Source: an uncultured Chloroflexota bacterium (lineage in GTDB: Bacteria > Chloroflexota > Limnocylindria > Limnocylindrales > Limnocylindraceae). Taken from it: 10,707 nucleotides of DNA. The position numbers and the translations under genes were made by a program. How positions within the stretch are numbered: the stretch's first letter is position 1; each line of letters begins with the position of its first letter. Under the pieces are notes generated by a model. The model had not been told where the DNA came from and ran no database searches. It saw only the letters and a program-made list of their open reading frames with translations. The stretch is from the NCBI GenBank assembly GCA_903938075.1, contig CAJABS010000152.1, positions 1 through 10,707 of the forward strand, in the 5' to 3' direction. Shown here piece by piece: positions 6,581 to 10,707 of this stretch.

Positions 6581-7380
6581 GCACGCACCGCTGCGGGGAG
6601 TGCGTTAATCGCGCGCAACACAAACTCGGCATCGCGATGGTCGGCTGCAATTGTGGCGCACCAGCCGGCGAGCGCTGCACCACCACTCAGCACCACGGCG
6701 GGCGTCGGTGCACCTGGATCTCGGCGCGACATCTCTGCGATGGATTCGGCAATCAGTGCGGTAAGTGCGCCACGTGCGCCGCGAAGGATTCCTGAACCGA
6801 GCGCTTCCGCGGTATCTGCACCGATCGGCCCCGCAAGATCGGGACTCTCGTCATAGATGGCGACGAGCGGGAGTGCAGCGGCGCCACTGGCCAAGGCGCG
6901 AGAGGCGAGCACCGGCGAGGGGGCGATCGCACCGCCAAGGAGGCGGCCACTTCGATCGACGCAGGTGAGGGTGAGTGCGGTCCCAAGAGTCACTGCGATT
7001 GCGCCGCGCTGTGCGGGGGCGCCGTACTCCGTGTAGGCGAGCCATGCGGCAAGGAGTCGATCGATGCCGATCTGGGCCGGTGGGGTGAGTGCCAGCTCCA
7101 GCGGAACATCGGCCACGTTTACGAATTCAGCGGCGATCGCTGCGCTTGCAGCAGCAGCCTTGAGCGCATCGGCACCGGCTGGGACCACGCTCGCAACGCG
7201 AAGGGTTGCCGGCTCACCTGCACGCTGCGCATCGGCTCGGATCGCCGCGATCAGCTCGGCGGCGACGCCACTCCAGGCGACGGCGTCGCGGGGATCAGCA
7301 GGGGCGGGGAGGCGCACCACGGCGCCGTCAAGCAGGGCGGCCTTCGCCGCACTATTCCCGAGATCAACGGCATAGCGCAC
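6577..7380 (-). CDS. coaX: Type III pantothenate kinase (CoaX), GTG start
   Basis: CoaX phosphorylates pantothenate with ATP, the first committed step to CoA, and belongs to the ASKHA fold. I place the start at the GTG at 7380-7378. This gives 267 aa and begins VRYAVDLGNS, with the phosphate-loop Asp6 where CoaX proteins have it. An ATG at 7602 would add 74 residues that are antisense to the divergent gene at 7447. Other motifs are VASVVP (62-67), GIDRLL (105-110, Asp107 the expected catalytic base), LGTALT (132-137), LLGGAIAP (147-154), ALP, IGADT and VVLSGG. In the motif usually written DxGTAxT the Asp is Thr131, and the usual APG is APS. No Shine-Dalgarno site precedes the GTG, but a TATCAT box ends 6 nt upstream. 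First gene of the coaX-coaBC-panB-panC operon. Confidence 0.88.
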   Translation of the reverse strand: MRYAVDLGNSAAKAALLDGAVVRLPAPADPRDAVAWSGVAAELIAAIRADAQRAGEPATLRVASVVPAGADALKAAAASAAIAAEFVNVADVPLELALTPPAQIGIDRLLAAWLAYTEYGAPAQRGAIAVTLGTALTLTCVDRSGRLLGGAIAPSPVLASRALASGAAALPLVAIYDESPDLAGPIGADTAEALGSGILRGARGALTALIAESIAEMSRRDPGAPTPAVVLSGGAALAGWCATIAADHRDAEFVLRAINALPAAVRA

Positions 7381-7386
7381 CGCGCA

Positions 7387-7392
7387 ATGATA
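7387..7392 (-). promoter_or_regulatory. -10 box (TATCAT) for leaderless coaX operon transcript
   Basis: On the - strand TATCAT ends exactly 6 nt before the GTG start of coaX at 7380. Transcription would then start at or beside the start codon, which agrees with the absence of a Shine-Dalgarno site. A match to the -35 consensus is not seen in the GC-rich upstream bases. This box also supports the shortened coaX start. Confidence 0.5.
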
Positions 7393-7431
7393 GGGCGGGC
7401 GGCGCGGGTGCGGCGGGGAGCCGCTCTGCGG

Positions 7432-7437
7432 TAGGCT
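7432..7437 (+). promoter_or_regulatory. Possible -10 box (TAGGCT) for the 156-aa gene
   Basis: TAGGCT ends 9 nt before the ATG at 7447, so the transcript would have a 0-3 nt leader. It lies in the 66-nt divergent region between coaX and this gene, back to back with the coaX box at 7387-7392. No Shine-Dalgarno site is visible (the preceding bases are CTCTCCCTC). Confidence 0.35.
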
Positions 7438-7446
7438 CTCTCCCTC

Positions 7447-7917
7447 ATGGATCACGAACAGCACGACCGCGCCCCCGGCCTCTTCGTTAACCGAGGCCTC
7501 GTTGTACAGCGCGCCGATAAGGCGAATATCCTCCGCCCCCTCCTGCACCAAACGGTCTCCTATCGCCACCTCCGCGATGGCGAGCAGATCGTTCGCGGCC
7601 ACGGCTGGGTCGAGGAGGTGCTGGGCGACGATCCCGAGGTCTCGTCGATCTTCACCCCGCTCACCATCACGATCAATGTTGATGCCTTTGAGAGCATTGA
7701 GTTCGATCTAAGTGAGCCAGGAAACCTGCGCTATGTGCTGCGCTCAGGCGCCGATGCGGTCGAGATCGAGTACCAGGCCGGCACCCAGGTTCCAGATGCT
7801 GCGCCGGTGAAGAGTTGGCTTGAGTATCGCGGCGAGCAGTATGTGCAGATTGAACTTCCAACTGGGGCGTGGCCAACGGCGAGTGACGATAAACCGCACT
7901 CGAACGAGATCGGCTAA
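7447..7917 (+). CDS. Hypothetical protein, 156 aa
   Basis: I do not recognise a family. The protein is soluble-looking, without signal peptide or membrane helices. The first 55 residues are charged and include a Gln/His/Arg-rich start (MDHEQHDRAPGLFVNRG). The middle and C-terminal part (about 58-145) alternates hydrophobic and polar residues in a manner suggesting beta strands, for example FTPLTITINVDAFESIEFDL and QYVQIELPTG. It diverges from coaX and is followed 9 nt later by ndk, whose -10-like box overlaps this gene's TAA. It may therefore be transcribed alone or with ndk. Reality of the gene is supported by its promoter-like box and by the fact that accepting it removes the odd N-terminal extension otherwise given to coaX. 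Confidence 0.7.
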   Translation: MDHEQHDRAPGLFVNRGLVVQRADKANILRPLLHQTVSYRHLRDGEQIVRGHGWVEEVLGDDPEVSSIFTPLTITINVDAFESIEFDLSEPGNLRYVLRSGADAVEIEYQAGTQVPDAAPVKSWLEYRGEQYVQIELPTGAWPTASDDKPHSNEIG

Positions 7918-7920
7918 CCT
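7915..7920 (+). promoter_or_regulatory. -10 box (TAACCT) for leaderless ndk transcript
   Basis: TAACCT ends exactly 6 nt before the ndk ATG at 7927 and includes the TAA stop codon of the preceding gene. The bases before the ATG (GCAGCT) hold no Shine-Dalgarno site. The same box and spacing occur before 1806 and before the coaX GTG. Confidence 0.45.
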
Positions 7921-7926
7921 GCAGCT

Positions 7927-8394
7927 ATGAGCACCAGCCAGCGCACCCTTGTTCTCGTCAAGCCAGACGGCGTACAGCGCCAGCTTGCTGGTCGCGTGAT
8001 CACGCGATTCGAAGAGCGCGGCCTCAAGATTGTTGCCCTCAAGATCACGCCGGTGAGCGCGAAGCTCGCTGAGACGCACTACGCCGTGCACGCAGAGCGC
8101 CCCTTCTTCAAGGGCCTCGTGGAATTCATCTCGTCGGGCCCAGTCGTCGCGATGGTCCTTGAAGGGCCAAACGCCATTGCGGTGGTTCGCTCCATGGTCG
8201 GCGCAACGAAGCCACACGAGTCGGCCCCCGGAACCATTCGCGGCGACTTCGCGCTGGAGACGGCAAAGAATTTGATCCATGCATCTGATGCACCCGAAAC
8301 CGCCGCGGCAGAGATTGCACTCTGGTTCCCAGAGGGTGGTCTTGTTGAGTACACCCGCGCCACCGACGCCTGGATTCTCTCCGACGAGGAGTAG
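7927..8394 (+). CDS. ndk: Nucleoside-diphosphate kinase
   Basis: Ndk moves the gamma phosphate of ATP to other nucleoside diphosphates through a phosphohistidine. The 155-aa length is typical of the family, slightly long at the C-terminus. All key residues are in place with near-standard numbering: Lys12 in VKPDGV, Tyr52 in ETHYAVH, Phe60-Phe61 in ERPFF, Arg88 and Thr94 in VVRSMVGATKP, Arg105 in GTIRGDFA, Asn115 and the catalytic His118 in NLIHASDAPETA. The Ala after His (HASD rather than HGSD) is allowed in the family signature. The gene lies 9 nt after the 156-aa hypothetical gene and is convergent with the membrane operon, with 22 nt between stop codons. Confidence 0.98.
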   Translation: MSTSQRTLVLVKPDGVQRQLAGRVITRFEERGLKIVALKITPVSAKLAETHYAVHAERPFFKGLVEFISSGPVVAMVLEGPNAIAVVRSMVGATKPHESAPGTIRGDFALETAKNLIHASDAPETAAAEIALWFPEGGLVEYTRATDAWILSDEE

Positions 8395-8402
8395 CTCCCC
8401 CC

Positions 8403-8417
8403 GCGACCGATGGTCGC
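8403..8417. terminator. Candidate hairpin between convergent ndk and the membrane operon
   Basis: GCGACC (8403-8408) and GGTCGC (8412-8417) form a perfect 6-bp stem around a GAT loop in the 22-nt gap between stop codons. It could serve both strands. There is no T-tract on either side, so it is not a classic Rho-independent terminator. Confidence 0.3.
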
Positions 8418-9994
8418 TACGGCGCTGGCGAGATCTCCCCGCTACCTGACGGCATCACACTCGGTGATACCTCTGGCGATACCGTGGCGTCCGGCGTCGG
8501 CTCAACGCTCGGCTCACTGCTTGGCAGCGGATCAAAACTCGTTCCTGGCGAGACGCTCGGCGCCGGCGGGAGCGGACCAGTTCCACCAGATTCAAGGGCG
8601 AGCCAGCCAGCGGCTGCCGCTGCAACGAAGAGCGATCCAGCAACGAGCGAGATGGTGATGAGATTGGCGAACGGCCGGGTCTCTGCCTCGTGCACCGTCT
8701 GGCTCTGCGGTGTGAAGCCGACGAGAAGAAGTCGAATTGCTGCAACGATCAAGAGGATCTGACCGACTATCGCAAAGAGTGCGATGAGTGGATTGCCGCC
8801 AAGCACCAGAAGGTTGAGTCGGGCGGCCAGCACGACGCCAGGTGGTAGAGCGGCGAGGGCAATGATCGCGGCGGCGAGCGCGATCCCGTTTGCCCCAGTG
8901 CGTCGTGCCCATCCACCAAGCTCACTGATTGAGGTGGTTCCATATCGTCGCCGTACGCTCACGAGCCAGAGACCAAAGAGTGAGATGGTCAGCAGCCCCG
9001 GGAGCACGATGAGGCGTGACGACGTGTCGGCTGGTGATTGCAGCGAGGCTGCAGCGGCGAGCGCCAGCCACCCAGCGTTCCCTACGGCCATGAACCCAAC
9101 GATCTCGCCGATGTCGTCATGCAGGAGGGCGGAGACCGCACCGAAGACCAGGGTTGCAGCACCTGCGAGCAGGATGCCAGGCACAATCGCGCCACCGAGA
9201 GGGTCCGTGATGCTGCTCGCCAGAACAGAGAGTTCACTCATGACGATGAGCGCGAGCGCCGAAGGGATCCACACGCCAACGAGGAGCGAGCCGACGATTG
9301 GCAGCGCCTCAAAGATTTTGATCAGTCGACTGTGGAAGGGGAAGACGCCCGCCGCCACGATGAGGACGAGGGAGACGCCGAGCGCCGTACCTGCTGCGAG
9401 CGATGCTGGCGTGGCGTACGAGGCATCAACCGCGGCGTAGGAGATTGCCGTACGCAAAATCTCAGCGATGACGACGGCGGGAAGCAAGAGTGAGACGGTT
9501 CGCAGATCGCGGAAGACGGCACGGGCACGGCCTACATCGTCTTTACCACTTGCCGCGGCACCTGAGATGCCCAAGCTTGCAAAGAGAAGGAGCGCAATCG
9601 GCGCGATCCCAGATGGAATCGCAAGTGCTAAGTCGATCGCGGCGATGCCGAAGAGGGCGATCTGTCCCATGGTTCCCGCTCGGCGTCCCTCTCCTGCGCC
9701 AACGATCACCGCGAAGACGACGCCGCCGAGCAGCACGAGTAGCCGACCAGGCTCAGAAGGGTCGATGGTGATCTGGCCCAACTTGAGCGTTGAGAGGTAG
9801 CCAGCGCCGGCAAGCGCTGCACCAACGGAGGTCGCGAGCAGTAGGAGCTGCACGCCAAACGTTGCGTAGATCGCAGCATCATCACGCTGCGGACCGCGCC
9901 AGAGTCGAATGAGTGGAACCAGGGCAAGCGAGCTCAGCGCCATGAGTAGCGGGAAGAGCGCCCGGATCGCCGCGAGCGCAATCTCGGCGGTCAT
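8417..9994 (-). CDS. NuoN/MrpD-like 14-helix membrane protein with Pro/Ser-rich C-terminal tail
   Basis: The 525-aa protein has about 14 hydrophobic helices between residues 8 and 467, the layout of the proton-pumping antiporter-like subunits of complex I, Mrp antiporters and group 4 hydrogenases. Family resemblance is seen at GVFPFHSRL (216-224, compare the GxxPFHxWL block of NuoN), DDIGEIVGFMAVGNAGWLAL (293-312, compare the NIKRxLAYSSIxxxGY block) and ALPPGVVLAARLNLL (382-396, compare the PPxxGFxxKFxLF block). Residues expected to be charged are replaced: the helix-7 Lys by Ala (about 214), the helix-5 Glu by Ser (about 140), and helix-8 lacks its Lys; the helix-12 Lys may be Arg392. From residue 468 on, a tail of about 58 residues is dominated by Pro, Ser, Glu and Thr. 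The start overlaps the previous gene as ATGA and has a strong GAGGAGG site at 9999-10005. The family call is moderate; pumping activity is doubtful. Confidence 0.65.
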   Translation of the reverse strand: MTAEIALAAIRALFPLLMALSSLALVPLIRLWRGPQRDDAAIYATFGVQLLLLATSVGAALAGAGYLSTLKLGQITIDPSEPGRLLVLLGGVVFAVIVGAGEGRRAGTMGQIALFGIAAIDLALAIPSGIAPIALLLFASLGISGAAASGKDDVGRARAVFRDLRTVSLLLPAVVIAEILRTAISYAAVDASYATPASLAAGTALGVSLVLIVAAGVFPFHSRLIKIFEALPIVGSLLVGVWIPSALALIVMSELSVLASSITDPLGGAIVPGILLAGAATLVFGAVSALLHDDIGEIVGFMAVGNAGWLALAAAASLQSPADTSSRLIVLPGLLTISLFGLWLVSVRRRYGTTSISELGGWARRTGANGIALAAAIIALAALPPGVVLAARLNLLVLGGNPLIALFAIVGQILLIVAAIRLLLVGFTPQSQTVHEAETRPFANLITISLVAGSLFVAAAAAGWLALESGGTGPLPPAPSVSPGTSFDPLPSSEPSVEPTPDATVSPEVSPSVMPSGSGEISPAP

Positions 9995-10599
9995 CGCTCC
10001 TCCTCAGCATTCGAGATGCGTGTAGCCACGCTGCCACCAACCACCAGGATGCAGGCGAACCCTGCGCCAATGGTGAGGGCGGTAAGTGGGTCAAGCGCCC
10101 CAAAGATCGACGTGCGCAGGAGCATGGTCCCCGCAAGGGTCACGACCGCCGCGCGCGTCGTGGCCTCAATGAAGCGACTGGTTAGGAGTGGTGGCAGGCC
10201 AACGACGAGGAGTGCAATGCCGGCGGCTCGAAGTGCATCGCTGCTTGATTCAATAGGGAGCGCGAGTGGCACCAGGCCGAGCAGGAGGCCGGCAATCGCG
10301 CTGGCAACGACAACGGGGTGCTCGCGCAGAGTGCGCACGAGAGTGCGCAGGGCAAGATCTCGGCGCAGCGCCTCACGCTCGAAGAGATTCTCGGGGAGTG
10401 CCGCAACGAGGCCAATCCCAATAGCGGAGAGCCGCAAGATCAAGCCGATCCGAGTTGGATCATCAATGGAGAACTCCAGCACACTTGAGCTCAGTGCCAA
10501 GACCGCGATCGCAACCCATGCGCCGCGACCGGCGCTGGTGACCGCCAAGGTGCCGGCCAGGATGGCGATGAGTACGAGTGGTAACTCGAGGCCGGGCAT
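9991..10599 (-). CDS. Multi-pass membrane protein, 202 aa, possibly HyfE-like
   Basis: This is a small integral membrane protein with about seven hydrophobic segments (roughly residues 5-22, 27-43, 52-70, 95-114, 122-141, 148-162 and 170-192), separated by a charged loop at 72-93 (EREALRRDLALRTLVRTLRE). Length, helix count and position directly before a NuoN-like gene resemble the HyfE subunit of hydrogenase-4-type complexes, but no diagnostic motif convinces me, so this remains an inference. An acidic pair (Glu42, Asp46-Asp47) and Glu70 lie at helix ends. The ATG directly abuts the TAG of the upstream gene (no gap), and its stop overlaps the next gene by four bases, so the three genes form a tightly coupled operon. 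Confidence 0.7.
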   Translation of the reverse strand: MPGLELPLVLIAILAGTLAVTSAGRGAWVAIAVLALSSSVLEFSIDDPTRIGLILRLSAIGIGLVAALPENLFEREALRRDLALRTLVRTLREHPVVVASAIAGLLLGLVPLALPIESSSDALRAAGIALLVVGLPPLLTSRFIEATTRAAVVTLAGTMLLRTSIFGALDPLTALTIGAGFACILVVGGSVATRISNAEEER

Positions 10600-10707
10600 C
10601 TACGGTGCCGCCTGTCGGTAGGTTGGCGGCGTGATGATGGTCAGTAGGTCAATCGGGAAGTAGCGCAAGATCGCCCGGCCAATCACGCTGGTGGTGTCGA
10701 TTGGGCC
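10600..10707 (-). CDS. C-terminal end of an unidentified gene (start outside window)
   Basis: The - strand frame from 10707 is open to a TAG at 10602-10600, encoding the last 35 residues of a protein whose start lies beyond the window. The visible end includes SVIGRAILRYFPIDLLTII and finishes PPTYRQAAP. It is amphipathic and not enough to name a family. Since its stop abuts the ATG of the 202-aa membrane protein, it is almost surely the next upstream gene of the same operon, and may be another subunit of the same complex. Confidence 0.55.
   Translation of the reverse strand, partial: GPIDTTSVIGRAILRYFPIDLLTIITPPTYRQAAP

Noticed and set aside
7381..7602. N-terminal extension of coaX from an ATG at 7602
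   Set aside because: The extra 74 residues have no CoaX similarity, are antisense to the 156-aa gene, and the canonical DxGN motif then falls 80 residues in rather than at residue 6.
8784..9440. 218-aa open frame on the + strand opposite the NuoN-like gene
   Set aside because: Shadow of a hydrophobic protein; Ala/Arg/Ser/Pro-rich with no recognisable domain.
1..10707. CRISPR array, insertion sequence, tRNA, phage or defence genes
   Set aside because: I saw no regularly spaced repeats, no transposase or integrase motifs, no tRNA-like cloverleaf, and no toxin, nuclease or helicase-like proteins.

Overview
The window is a GC-rich, gene-dense bacterial chromosome segment of core metabolism, with short or absent intergenic gaps. 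I see no mobile elements, CRISPR array, rRNA or tRNA. The gene content (DegV-type lipid-binding protein, Glu/Leu/Phe/Val-type dehydrogenase, stand-alone BioD/DRTGG protein, type III pantothenate kinase, CoaBC with a PAMDxxMW motif) and the apparent TANNNT-type leaderless starts suggest a Chloroflexota-like or Actinomycetota-like bacterium. That placement is an inference from style, not a phylogenetic result.

Layout on the + strand, left part: the 3' end of a degV-family gene (1-384), then a 145-nt gap with a long inverted repeat, a possible -10 box and a leader hairpin. This is followed by a glutamate dehydrogenase family gene (530-1780), an unrecognised 205-aa protein (1806-2423), and a 374-aa BioD-like/DRTGG P-loop protein (2428-3552).

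Layout on the - strand, centre: a compact CoA-precursor operon transcribed right to left as coaX (start reassigned to the GTG at 7380), coaBC, panB, panC (ending at 3561). coaX/coaBC overlap by an ATGA, and coaBC/panB overlap by one base in TGATG. Together these enzymes make pantoate precursor (PanB), pantothenate (PanC), 4'-phosphopantothenate (CoaX) and 4'-phosphopantetheine (CoaBC). Ketopantoate reductase, aspartate decarboxylase, CoaD and CoaE are not in the window.

Layout on the right: diverging from coaX are an unrecognised 156-aa gene (7447-7917) and ndk (7927-8394) on the + strand. Convergent to ndk is a - strand membrane operon. It holds a truncated upstream gene (10600-10707), a 202-aa multi-pass membrane protein (9991-10599), and a 14-helix NuoN/MrpD-like protein (8417-9994) that seems to have lost charged residues used for proton transfer in complex I and that ends in a Pro/Ser-rich tail.

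Most interesting points: the degenerate complex-I-like membrane module; the recurrence of a TANNNT box exactly 6 nt before three start codons (leaderless transcription); the structured gdh upstream region; and the pairing of an orphan BioD/DRTGG protein with an uncharacterised 205-aa protein.
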